DNA from: Labilithrix sp.
GTDB taxonomy: Bacteria > Myxococcota_A > Polyangia > Polyangiales > Polyangiaceae
DNA: 64,000 bases
Assembly (NCBI GenBank): GCA_019637175.1
Contig: JAHBWD010000038.1
Location: 1-64,000 of the forward strand
Direction: 5' to 3'
Each line of letters opens with the position of its first letter. Position 1 is the stretch's first letter. The translations under genes were made by a program, and so were the position numbers. This document shows positions 32,499-39,662 of this stretch, one piece after another. The notes below the pieces were generated by a model that was not told the DNA's origin, searched no databases, and was given only the letters and a program-made list of their open reading frames with translations.

Positions 32499-32984
32499 GT
32501 GACACGCGCGCGCGCCGCCGTGTCCGAGCCCGTGCGAGCGGGGCTCGGCGAGCTCGGGAGCACGCTCGACTTCATGCGCCTCTTGTGGGCCGTCGATCAT
32601 GGCCTCCAGCGCCGATCGAAGCGCATGGAGGTCGAGCTCGGCGTGACCGGCATGCAGCGCGTCGTCATCCGGCTCATCGGCCGCTTCCCGGGGATCACGG
32701 CCGGCGAGCTCGCGCAGCTCATTCACGTGCATCCGAGCACGCTCACCGGCGTGCTCCGGCGACTCACCGAGCGCTCGCTCGTCGCGCGCGAGCGCGATCG
32801 CGCCGACGCGCGCGTCGCGCGCTTCGTGCTCACAGCGGAGGGCGGGCGCATCGACGGCACGCAGGCGGGCACGGTGGAGGCGGCGGTACGGCGCGCGCTC
32901 GCGCGCGTCGCGCCCGAAGCGCTCGATGCCGCACGTGTCGTCCTCTCGAGCGTAGCTGACGAGCTCGCGCGTCAAGATCGTTGA
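32499..32984 (+). CDS. MarR family transcriptional regulator
   Basis: A 161-residue winged-helix regulator. The DNA-binding part is ITAGELAQLIHVHPSTLTGVLRRLTERSLVARERDRADARVARFVLT, the standard MarR arrangement with the recognition helix HPSTLTGVLRRL and the wing DRADARVARF. The N-terminal helix starts near residue 20. GTG 32499 follows the radical SAM stop by three bases, so the two are surely cotranscribed and the regulator may control the enzyme in response to a small ligand or redox signal. No operator was identified. Confidence 0.9.
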   Translation: MTRARAAVSEPVRAGLGELGSTLDFMRLLWAVDHGLQRRSKRMEVELGVTGMQRVVIRLIGRFPGITAGELAQLIHVHPSTLTGVLRRLTERSLVARERDRADARVARFVLTAEGGRIDGTQAGTVEAAVRRALARVAPEALDAARVVLSSVADELARQDR

Positions 32985-33035
32985 AGCGCGCGCCGACTGG
33001 CGAGGCTCGACGGGACGACCTACCTTCGAAGGGTC

Positions 33036-34160
33036 GTGCCGCGCGCCTCGTCGCCCATGTCGATCGTTAGCCTCGTCGTCGCGGTCGCGTCGTGTGGGAG
33101 CCACTCTCCCACGCCGGCGACCACGGCGGCCGCGATCCCCGAAGAGCCTGCGGCCGTGCCTCTCGTCACCAGCACCGACGGTCGCGTCGTCCTCGTCACG
33201 CTCGACGGCGCGCGTTGGCAAGACGTCTTCGACGCCGGGATCATGTCGCGCACGGCCGAGATCGTGGCGAAGAGCGGCATCGCGTTCGGCGCCGACGCGC
33301 CGCGAGGCGCGAGCTGCGGAATCGTTCGAACCGCGTCGGGCGCGAACGTCTCGCTGCCCGGCTACCTCGAGATCTTCACCGGCCGCGCGACGTCGTGCGC
33401 CGACAACGCGTGCGCGCCGATCGAGGAGCCGACGCTCCTCGACGCCGCGGCCACCAGCGTCCCGGGCGCCGTGGCGAGCATCGGCTCTTGGGAGATGCTC
33501 GATCGCGCCGTCTCGAACGGCTCGTCGCGCGCCGTCGTCGCGACGGGTCGTCGCGCATGGCCCGGCGCGCGGCTCACCGCCGGCGGGCGCCTCGATACGC
33601 TCGTCGGCGAGGGCCTCCGCGCCAACGCGTACCCCGGCGTCGGCGCGTATCGTCCCGACACGCACACGGCGGCGATCGCCCTCGAGTACTTTCGGGTCGC
33701 CACGCCGGTCTTCCTCCACGTCGGCCTCGGCGACATGGACGAGTGGGCGCACCGCGGCGATCACGCCGCGTACGTCGGCGCGATGCGCGACGCCGACGCG
33801 TTCATCGGCGAGCTCGCCGACACGCTCGCGTCGATGGGCGCCATCGGCGCGCGGACGACCGTGATCGTCACCGCCGATCACGGTCGCAACGCCGACTTTC
33901 GCCACCACGGCCCGGCGCATCCCGAGTCTGCGCGCGTCTTCGTGATCGCGTTCGGCGCTCGCGTCGAGCATCGCGGCGTCTCGTGCGCGCCGCGCGATCT
34001 CACGCTTGCCGACGTCGCGCCGACGATCCGCGTGCTCCTCGGCCTCGAGGCGACCGAGGCGTCGCTCGATCGCGGGCGCCCCATCGACGGGATCGTCGCC
34101 CGCGAGCCGCGTTACCTGACCGGCGCGCGCGCTTCGGAAGGCGCGGCGCAGCGGCCGTAG
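33036..34160 (+). CDS. Exported alkaline-phosphatase-superfamily protein
   Basis: A 374-residue protein with a signal segment and lipobox-like VAVASC (residues 8-20). Alkaline phosphatase superfamily features: RVVLVTLDGARW with a metal Asp, ANVSLPGYLEIFTGRA with the nucleophile position (Ser of SLPGY, as in related exported phosphatases), GLGDMDEWAH and VTADHGR with further Asp/His metal ligands. It therefore probably hydrolyses a phosphate or sulfate ester outside the cytoplasm; the substrate is unknown. GTG 33036 is preferred over ATG 33057 because a GAAGGG sequence precedes it and the signal gains its positive charge. The last 49 bp overlap the end of the convergent gene 34112-35158. Confidence 0.78.
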   Translation: MPRASSPMSIVSLVVAVASCGSHSPTPATTAAAIPEEPAAVPLVTSTDGRVVLVTLDGARWQDVFDAGIMSRTAEIVAKSGIAFGADAPRGASCGIVRTASGANVSLPGYLEIFTGRATSCADNACAPIEEPTLLDAAATSVPGAVASIGSWEMLDRAVSNGSSRAVVATGRRAWPGARLTAGGRLDTLVGEGLRANAYPGVGAYRPDTHTAAIALEYFRVATPVFLHVGLGDMDEWAHRGDHAAYVGAMRDADAFIGELADTLASMGAIGARTTVIVTADHGRNADFRHHGPAHPESARVFVIAFGARVEHRGVSCAPRDLTLADVAPTIRVLLGLEATEASLDRGRPIDGIVAREPRYLTGARASEGAAQRP

Positions 34161-35158
34161 ACGCGCGATCGCCCGAGCAGCAGCGTGCACGAACGAAGAA
34201 CGTCCATCGCGATGACGCCGTCGCGAGGACAGGCCGCGTCGGGGCCGCCCGTGATGAGATCGACGTCGGTGGTGACGGAGAACGATCCCGCGGTGACGCG
34301 CGCGCTCTTCACGATCCGTGTCGAGACCCTACCCGACGCGGTGTACATCGGCTCCTTGTTCGTCACTGACTGGCCCGCGAGCTTGAGGCCCGCCGCCGAG
34401 CTCGCGAACAGATCGGAGTGCTGCGCGCCGGTATCGAGCAAGAGCGACACACGCTGCGACTCGATGCTCGCGGGAACGACGTAGGCGAGCACCTTGATCG
34501 GGCCGCTCTGCTCTTCGCACACGCGGCTCGACTCGTCTCCGCGGACGAGCTCGATGCCCTCGGCGGTGAGCTCGTAGCGCGCGTCGTCCCACCACGCCGC
34601 GCGGATCTCGCCCTTCTCGAGATCGAGCACGATCGCGTCGCCGTCTTCGCCCTTCGCCGGCGCGTCGACGAGGCGCTGCGGCGAGATGAACGCGCCGATG
34701 CCGAGGCGCTCGATGACCTCGGGCACGTCGAGCGCGAGGATCGGCGCGGGCGCGAGCGCGCCCCAGCGATCGATCACGACGCCGGGGTTCTCGATTCGAA
34801 ACGTGGGCACGCTCTTGCCCACGTGATCGCTGCCGCTGTCGCCGAGGCGCCTCATCGGCAAGCCGAGCTTGCGAGCGAGCCAACCGGCGATGATGTGCGA
34901 GTTCGCGCCGGTGTCGACGAGCATCAGCGCCGGCTGACCGGCGATCGTTCCGGTGACGAGCGGCAAAGGGAACGCGCGCCCGCGGTTCTCGTAGAGGATC
35001 GTCGCCCTCCGACGCGCGAGCGGGCGCCCGCCCGGCCCCGTGAAGTCCGCCGGCCTCGTCGCCGTCGCGAGCCGCGAGCGCGGCGGGCCCGGGCTCGCTG
35101 CCTTGGGCGCGCACGCAGAGGCCGCAGCGGCGAAGAGGAGAGCCGGAAGGAGGCGCAC
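34112..35158 (-). CDS. Lipoprotein with two retropepsin-like aspartyl protease domains
   Basis: A 348-residue lipoprotein (signal LLPALLFAAAASAC, lipobox SAC). Two copies of the aspartic protease catalytic loop are present in one chain: ALMLVDTGANSHII (about residue 80) and VSLLLDTGAQHSDLF (about residue 240), each with the usual D-T-G-A. A glycine-rich flap-like stretch follows each, and DGVIAMDVLRSCTLLLG near the end matches the family end motif. Single-chain tandem domains could pair to form a complete site as in pepsin. No known substrate. The 3' end overlaps the convergent phosphatase-like gene by 49 bp. Confidence 0.82.
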   Translation of the reverse strand: MRLLPALLFAAAASACAPKAASPGPPRSRLATATRPADFTGPGGRPLARRRATILYENRGRAFPLPLVTGTIAGQPALMLVDTGANSHIIAGWLARKLGLPMRRLGDSGSDHVGKSVPTFRIENPGVVIDRWGALAPAPILALDVPEVIERLGIGAFISPQRLVDAPAKGEDGDAIVLDLEKGEIRAAWWDDARYELTAEGIELVRGDESSRVCEEQSGPIKVLAYVVPASIESQRVSLLLDTGAQHSDLFASSAAGLKLAGQSVTNKEPMYTASGRVSTRIVKSARVTAGSFSVTTDVDLITGGPDAACPRDGVIAMDVLRSCTLLLGRSRVYGRCAAPSEARAPVR

Positions 35159-35169
35159 GCCGATCGAGT

Positions 35170-35958
35170 CTAGCAGCGGCGCTGGCCGGCGGCCGCCGGC
35201 CGTTCGGGCGTCACCGCGTCGACCACGATCTCGCCGCCCTCGACGTCGACCATCGCGACGTCGCCGCGGCTCAACATGCCCTTCAAGATCATCTCGGCGA
35301 TCGGCGCCTCGACGTGCCGTCCGATCGCGCGTCGCATCGGCCGCGCGCCCATCTCGGGATCGAAGCCGCCGGCGTCGAGCAAGGCGTCGACGGCGGCCGG
35401 GCTCGCGTCGAGCTTCACGCCGCGCGCCTGCTCGAGCTCCGCGGCGAGCGCGCGCAAGATGCGCCGCGCGACCTCCGCCACGTCGTCGCGCGAGAGCGGC
35501 GCGAACGCGAGCACCTCGTCGAGGCGGTTGAAGAGCTCCGGCGGCAGCGCCCTCCGCGCCGCGTCCGACACCGCCTGCTGATAGGTCGCGATCTCGCGAT
35601 CGCGCTGATCGCGCGACGCCTGTGCGCCTCGCGGCCCGAAGCCGATCCGTCCGCGCGCGCCCGCAGGCGAGATCTCGGCGCCGATGTTCGACGTGAGGAG
35701 GATGACCGTGTTCGTGAAGTCGACGGTGCGGCCGCGGCCGTCGGTCAGGCGGCCCTCGTCGAACACCTGGAGGAAGCCCTCGAGCACGTCGCGGTGCGCC
35801 TTCTCGATCTCGTCGAGGAGCACGACCTGATACGGCCGCCGCCGCACCGACTCCGTGAGCTGACCACCGGCGTCGTAGCCGACGTACCCCGGAGGCGCGC
35901 CGACGAGCCGCGCGATCGCGTGAGACTCCGCGTACTCGGAGAGATCGAGGCGCGTCAT
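35170..35958 (-). CDS. ClpC/ClpA-type AAA+ chaperone, C-terminal part (after frameshift)
   Basis: This is the second ATPase module and C-terminal domain of the Clp protein whose N-terminal part is 35955-37682. Features: SEYAESHAIARLVGAPPGYVGY (first 20 residues), Walker B VVLLDEIEKAH, LTSNIG, the RGRIGFG loop with the ClpP-contact tripeptide I-G-F, ELFNRLDEVLAF and the final D2 small domain ending in ERPAAAGQRRC. In the intact frame, reading runs from AECLFH into LEGAMTRLDLSEY, which matches the length of Clp relatives. One missing base near 35970/35971 puts this part out of frame. Alone it would begin at ATG 35958 and probably not work. Confidence 0.8.
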   Translation of the reverse strand: MTRLDLSEYAESHAIARLVGAPPGYVGYDAGGQLTESVRRRPYQVVLLDEIEKAHRDVLEGFLQVFDEGRLTDGRGRTVDFTNTVILLTSNIGAEISPAGARGRIGFGPRGAQASRDQRDREIATYQQAVSDAARRALPPELFNRLDEVLAFAPLSRDDVAEVARRILRALAAELEQARGVKLDASPAAVDALLDAGGFDPEMGARPMRRAIGRHVEAPIAEMILKGMLSRGDVAMVDVEGGEIVVDAVTPERPAAAGQRRC

Positions 35959-37682
35959 CGCGCCCTCGAGTGGAAGAGGCACTCGGCGATCGCCTTGGCG
36001 GTCTCCGTCTTGCCCACGCCGGTCGGACCGAGCAGCAAGAACGTGCCGATGGGACGCCGCGATCGGAACCCGGAGGCGTTGCGGCGGAGCACCGTCGCGA
36101 TCTTCTCGAGCGCGTGGCCGTGGCCGACGATCCGCGCGCCGAGGAGCTCTTCGAGGCGCAGGAGTCGCTCGGCGTCGGTCTCGAGCAGTCGCTCCTCGGG
36201 GACGCCGGCGATCTCCGCGAGCACCTCGGCGATGTGCTCGACGTCGACGTGCCGCTCGCCGCGTCGGCGCACGCGCGCGCCTGCGAGATCGAGGATCTGC
36301 ACGGCCTTGTCGGGCAGCGCCTTGCTCGGGAGGTAGCGCACGCTCCACGTGACCGACTTGGCGAGCGCGTTCTCGTCGTACGCGCAGCCGTGGTGCTTTT
36401 CGAACAGCGGCGCGACGCCTTCGATCGCGAGCAGCGCCTCTTCGGCGCTCAGCTCGCAGACCTCGATCGCGGTGAAGCAGCGCGACAGCGCCGGATCCGC
36501 GTCGATCGCGCGTCGATAGTCCATCTCGGTGGTCGCGCCGATGCACACGATCTCGCCGCGCGCGAGCGCGAGGCGCAGCTCGCTCGCCGCTTCGTCGCCG
36601 GCGTCTTGTCCGAAGAGGACGTGCATCTCGTCGAAGAACAGGATGACGCGCCCCTTCGCCTTCGCGACCTCGCCCTTGAGCTGCGCGATGCGCTCGGCGA
36701 GCGAGCCGCGGACGCCGGTGCCCGCGAGCATCGCGGCCGGCTCGATCCCCACGATGATTTTCTCTTCGAAGCACGCGACGTCGTCGCCCGCGGCGATGCG
36801 CTGCGCGAGCCCGCGCACGACGCTCGTCTTGCCGACGCCGGGCGCGCCGATCAAGCACGCGTTGCTCGCGTGCCGCTTGGCGAGCACGTCGAGCGATCGC
36901 TCGATCTCGGCGTCGCGGCCGACCACCGGATCGAGCTCGCCTCGCGCCGCCTTCAGCGTGAGGTTCACGCCGAGCTGGCTCAGCAGCGGAAACGCCTTCG
37001 GGTCGAGGCCGAAGCGCTCGGGCTTCGCCTGCGCGCCCGGCGAGATCATCACCTTGGCGGCTTCCTTCTTCTTCTTCGGCGGCGGCGCGGGCGCCTTCGC
37101 CGGCGTCGCGAGCTTGGGCGGCGCGACCTTCGGCGCGGGCTTCGAAACCGGGACGACGCCGCTCTGCCGTGCAGGCGACGTCGACGACGCCGACGACGCC
37201 GACGACGTCACCGAGACCGACTTCACGATCGGCGGCGCGATCCGTCGCGGCAGCGCGATGCCCATCGCGACCTGCATGGCCGACGTGCGGAGGCGCGTGA
37301 CGTCGCTCCCGCACTGCACGAGCGTGCGATGCGCCGCCGTACCCGCCTCCTGACAGAGCGCGAAGAGCACGTGGATCGATCGCGCGTCGATCCGCCCCGC
37401 GCCGCGCACGCCCGAGCGGCTCGCGAGGTCGCGCGCGCGCTGGAGCGCCTTCGCGATCGCGTCCGGCGCGTCGTCGACGGTCACGCGCGCGGCGCGGAGG
37501 AGCACGTCGGCGTCGAGCCTGCGCTCGAGCAAAAGCTGCGCGGCGTCGTCGCGCCCGCTGGCGAGCGCGGCGAGCAGGTGCGTCGTCGTGGGCTTTTGCC
37601 CCCGCGCCGACGCCAGATCTTCAGCCAGCCGCCGGAGCGCGACGAGCTCCGACTCCCGATTCGAGACTCGCTCCATCGTCAT
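35955..37682 (-). CDS. ClpC/ClpA-type AAA+ chaperone, N-terminal part (before frameshift)
   Basis: The first 575 residues of a Clp chaperone. Residues about 10-130 are a Clp_N repeat domain, then a disordered linker rich in Lys/Pro/Ala (about 155-200), then the first ATPase (Walker A GAPGVGKTS near 278, Walker B VILFFDEMHV) and the start of the second (GPTGVGKTETAKA near 550). No coiled-coil middle domain of ClpB type is seen, so ClpC/ClpA is the better match. The stop at 35955 is reached in a shifted frame just after AECLFHS. Adding one base near 35970/35971 gives one 837-residue product, normal for the family, which would work with ClpP (IGF loop present). The intact gene would be divergent from the tetR/RND operon. 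Confidence 0.85.
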   Translation of the reverse strand: MTMERVSNRESELVALRRLAEDLASARGQKPTTTHLLAALASGRDDAAQLLLERRLDADVLLRAARVTVDDAPDAIAKALQRARDLASRSGVRGAGRIDARSIHVLFALCQEAGTAAHRTLVQCGSDVTRLRTSAMQVAMGIALPRRIAPPIVKSVSVTSSASSASSTSPARQSGVVPVSKPAPKVAPPKLATPAKAPAPPPKKKKEAAKVMISPGAQAKPERFGLDPKAFPLLSQLGVNLTLKAARGELDPVVGRDAEIERSLDVLAKRHASNACLIGAPGVGKTSVVRGLAQRIAAGDDVACFEEKIIVGIEPAAMLAGTGVRGSLAERIAQLKGEVAKAKGRVILFFDEMHVLFGQDAGDEAASELRLALARGEIVCIGATTEMDYRRAIDADPALSRCFTAIEVCELSAEEALLAIEGVAPLFEKHHGCAYDENALAKSVTWSVRYLPSKALPDKAVQILDLAGARVRRRGERHVDVEHIAEVLAEIAGVPEERLLETDAERLLRLEELLGARIVGHGHALEKIATVLRRNASGFRSRRPIGTFLLLGPTGVGKTETAKAIAECLFHSRAR

Positions 37683-37732
37683 CCGACATCGCACGCGCCT
37701 CCGGCCACGGCCAAAAAACCCGAACGACTCCC

Positions 37733-37760
37733 TTGCCCTCGGAGGGGCCCAGCCTATTAT
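37733..37760 (+). promoter_or_regulatory. Promoter of the tetR-RND operon
   Basis: A -35-like TTGCCC (37733-37738) and a -10 TATTAT (37755-37760, five of six matches) are 16 bp apart. The operator palindrome starts at the -10 hexamer, which is the expected position for repression by the TetR protein encoded just downstream. Confidence 0.6.
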
Positions 37761-37780
37761 TGACCCGCTGGTCAGAAATA
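37755..37780. promoter_or_regulatory. TetR operator, 26-bp imperfect palindrome
   Basis: Arms TATTATTGACC (37755-37765) and GGTCAGAAATA (37770-37780) pair at 9 of 11 positions around CGCT; the inner core TGACC/GGTCA is perfect. It overlaps the -10 of the tetR promoter and ends 14 bp before the tetR ATG, preceded only by the Shine-Dalgarno GAGGGAGGGA (37781-37790). Autoregulation and control of the RND pump are inferred. Confidence 0.7.
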
Positions 37781-37794
37781 GAGGGAGGGAGACC

Positions 37795-38496
37795 ATGTCG
37801 CGCATCGCCGATCCGAAGGCCAAGATCACACTGCTCCGTGCGGCCGAGGATGTCTTCGCGGAGCGAGGTCTCGCCGGCGCGAAGGTCGAGGAGATCGTGA
37901 GGCGCGCCGGCGTCTCGAAGGGCGCGTTCTACCTCCACTTCGAGAGCAAGGAGGCCGCGCTCAAGCAGCTCGTCGAGTCGTTCCTCGCCCGCTGCCGCGC
38001 CTTCTTCGCCCCGCCCTCCGACTACCCCGACATGCCCGACGACCTCGGCGGCCTGCTCGACTTCGCGTTCGAGCGAGACCTCCAGATCTACGAATTTCTC
38101 TGGCAAAATCGGGCCTTTCTCCGAATCATCCCGAGCTGTCACGGCGAGCTCGATTATCTCGTCCATGCCTTTCGTGCGGACATCACGCAGACGACGCGCG
38201 AGTGGTTCGAGTGGGGCAAGCGCGAAGGGATCTATCACCGCGAGATCGATTCCGATCTCGCCACCGCGCTCGTCTACGGGGCCTACAACGAGCTGTCGGT
38301 CCGCCTCCTCACCGCGGATCGGAGGCCGCCGCTCGAGGAGTGGCTGATTTTCGCGCAAGACTGTTTCTTTCGGGCCTTCGGGACCCCAGAAACGCTCGCC
38401 ATGTTGGAAGAGCGAAACCAACGAGTCAGTTTGGACATCCGCAGACCGAGGCGACCTCGCGTCGAGAGCACGATCGAAAGGACCAGGGAGACATGA
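37795..38496 (+). CDS. TetR family repressor of the RND efflux operon
   Basis: A 233-residue regulator. Residues about 10-55 are the TetR DNA-binding domain: ITLLRAAEDVFAERGLAGAKVEEIVRRAGVSKGAFYLHFESKEAAL, the classic helix-turn-helix with G-A-F-Y-L-H-F. The remaining helices form the ligand-binding domain. ATG 37795 is preceded by a strong Shine-Dalgarno and the palindromic operator. The stop overlaps the start of the membrane-fusion gene, so the operon is tetR-MFP-RND and the repressor probably senses a substrate of the pump. Confidence 0.95.
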   Translation: MSRIADPKAKITLLRAAEDVFAERGLAGAKVEEIVRRAGVSKGAFYLHFESKEAALKQLVESFLARCRAFFAPPSDYPDMPDDLGGLLDFAFERDLQIYEFLWQNRAFLRIIPSCHGELDYLVHAFRADITQTTREWFEWGKREGIYHREIDSDLATALVYGAYNELSVRLLTADRRPPLEEWLIFAQDCFFRAFGTPETLAMLEERNQRVSLDIRRPRRPRVESTIERTRET

Positions 38497-39662
38497 TGGA
38501 CGCGCCTTCCAGGCCGTCGCAGCCGAAGGTGAGCGAGGCCGGCACCCGGCGAGGCGGCACGCGGGTCGGCCTGATCATCGGCCTCGCGGCGGCGGTGGCC
38601 TTCGCCGGGCTGCTCGGCGTTCGCGTCAAGCAGGCGCTGGGCAAGAAGGCCGCGGTCGCGACCGAGCGCGCGGCGACCGAAGGTCGCCAGCAGAAAGAGC
38701 TCGCGAAGACGGCGAAGCCGACGGCCACCAAGTGGGTGCCGCGCGTCGATCTGCTCGGCACGCTCAAGCCGTGGCGCGCCGCCGACGTCGGGTTCGAAAC
38801 GAGCGGGCGCCTCGTGCGCGTCGGCGTGTCGGTCGGTGACACCGTCACGGCGGGCCAGGTGCTCGCGGTCCTCGACGCGTCGCGCGCCGCCGCGCAGGTC
38901 GGGCAGGCCGAGTCGCAGGTGCGCGCGGCGGAGGCGAACCTCGCGCTCGCGCAAGACAACCTGAAACGCACCGAGGCGCTCGTCGCGAGCAAGGCCGTCC
39001 CCGAGGCGCAGGCCGAGCAGGCGCGCCAGCAGGTCGCGCTCGCGAAGGCGCAGCTCGAGGGCGCGCAAGCGTCGACTCGGCTCGCGCACACCAACACCGG
39101 TCTCAACAGCATCAGCGCGCCCTTCGCCGGCATCGTCACGAAGGCGCCGACGGGCATCGGCTCCGTCGTCTCACCGGGCGCGCCCCTCGTCCACCTCGAA
39201 GACACCTCGCGGCTGCGCCTCAGCACGACGATCGGCGAGGAAGACGTCTCTCTCGCGAGCGTCGGCGCGCCCGTGAAGATCCTCTATCGAGAGCGCATCG
39301 TCGACGGCAAGCTCATCGCGATCGTTCCTTCGCTCGACGAAGCGACGCGGCGCGCGCCCGTGGAGATCGAGGTCCCCAACGCGGGCGGCGAGCTGCTCGC
39401 GTGGAGCTACGTCCGCGCGCGCATCTTCGGGCGCGGCGAGATCGACGCGGTCCGCGTGCCTGCGCTCGCGCGCAAGCCCGGCTCGCAAGACGAAGTGGTC
39501 ACGGTCGTCGGCGGCCGCGCCAAGATCGTCAAGGTCTCCTTCGCGGTCGACGAAGACGGCACGCTCGTCGTCCAGCGCGGGCTCACGCTCGCCGACGAGG
39601 TCCTCGTCTCTCCGAACCCCGAGATCCACGACGGCGAGCCCGTCGACGTGGCCAAGCCGTGA
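38493..39662 (+). CDS. RND efflux periplasmic adaptor (membrane fusion protein)
   Basis: A 389-residue membrane-anchored adaptor: one N-terminal membrane segment (VGLIIGLAAAVAFAGLLGV), the lipoyl/biotinyl-like half (GRLVRVGVSVGDTVTAGQVLAVLD), an alpha-hairpin coiled coil (QAESQVRAAEANLALAQDNLK and the return helix), the second lipoyl half (ISAPFAGIVTKAPTGIG) and beta-barrel and membrane-proximal domains. It links the inner-membrane pump to an outer-membrane channel, which is not encoded here. Starts at 38493 or 38496 are both possible; the AGGGAG at 38485-38490 is better spaced for 38496. Confidence 0.93.
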   Translation: MMDAPSRPSQPKVSEAGTRRGGTRVGLIIGLAAAVAFAGLLGVRVKQALGKKAAVATERAATEGRQQKELAKTAKPTATKWVPRVDLLGTLKPWRAADVGFETSGRLVRVGVSVGDTVTAGQVLAVLDASRAAAQVGQAESQVRAAEANLALAQDNLKRTEALVASKAVPEAQAEQARQQVALAKAQLEGAQASTRLAHTNTGLNSISAPFAGIVTKAPTGIGSVVSPGAPLVHLEDTSRLRLSTTIGEEDVSLASVGAPVKILYRERIVDGKLIAIVPSLDEATRRAPVEIEVPNAGGELLAWSYVRARIFGRGEIDAVRVPALARKPGSQDEVVTVVGGRAKIVKVSFAVDEDGTLVVQRGLTLADEVLVSPNPEIHDGEPVDVAKP

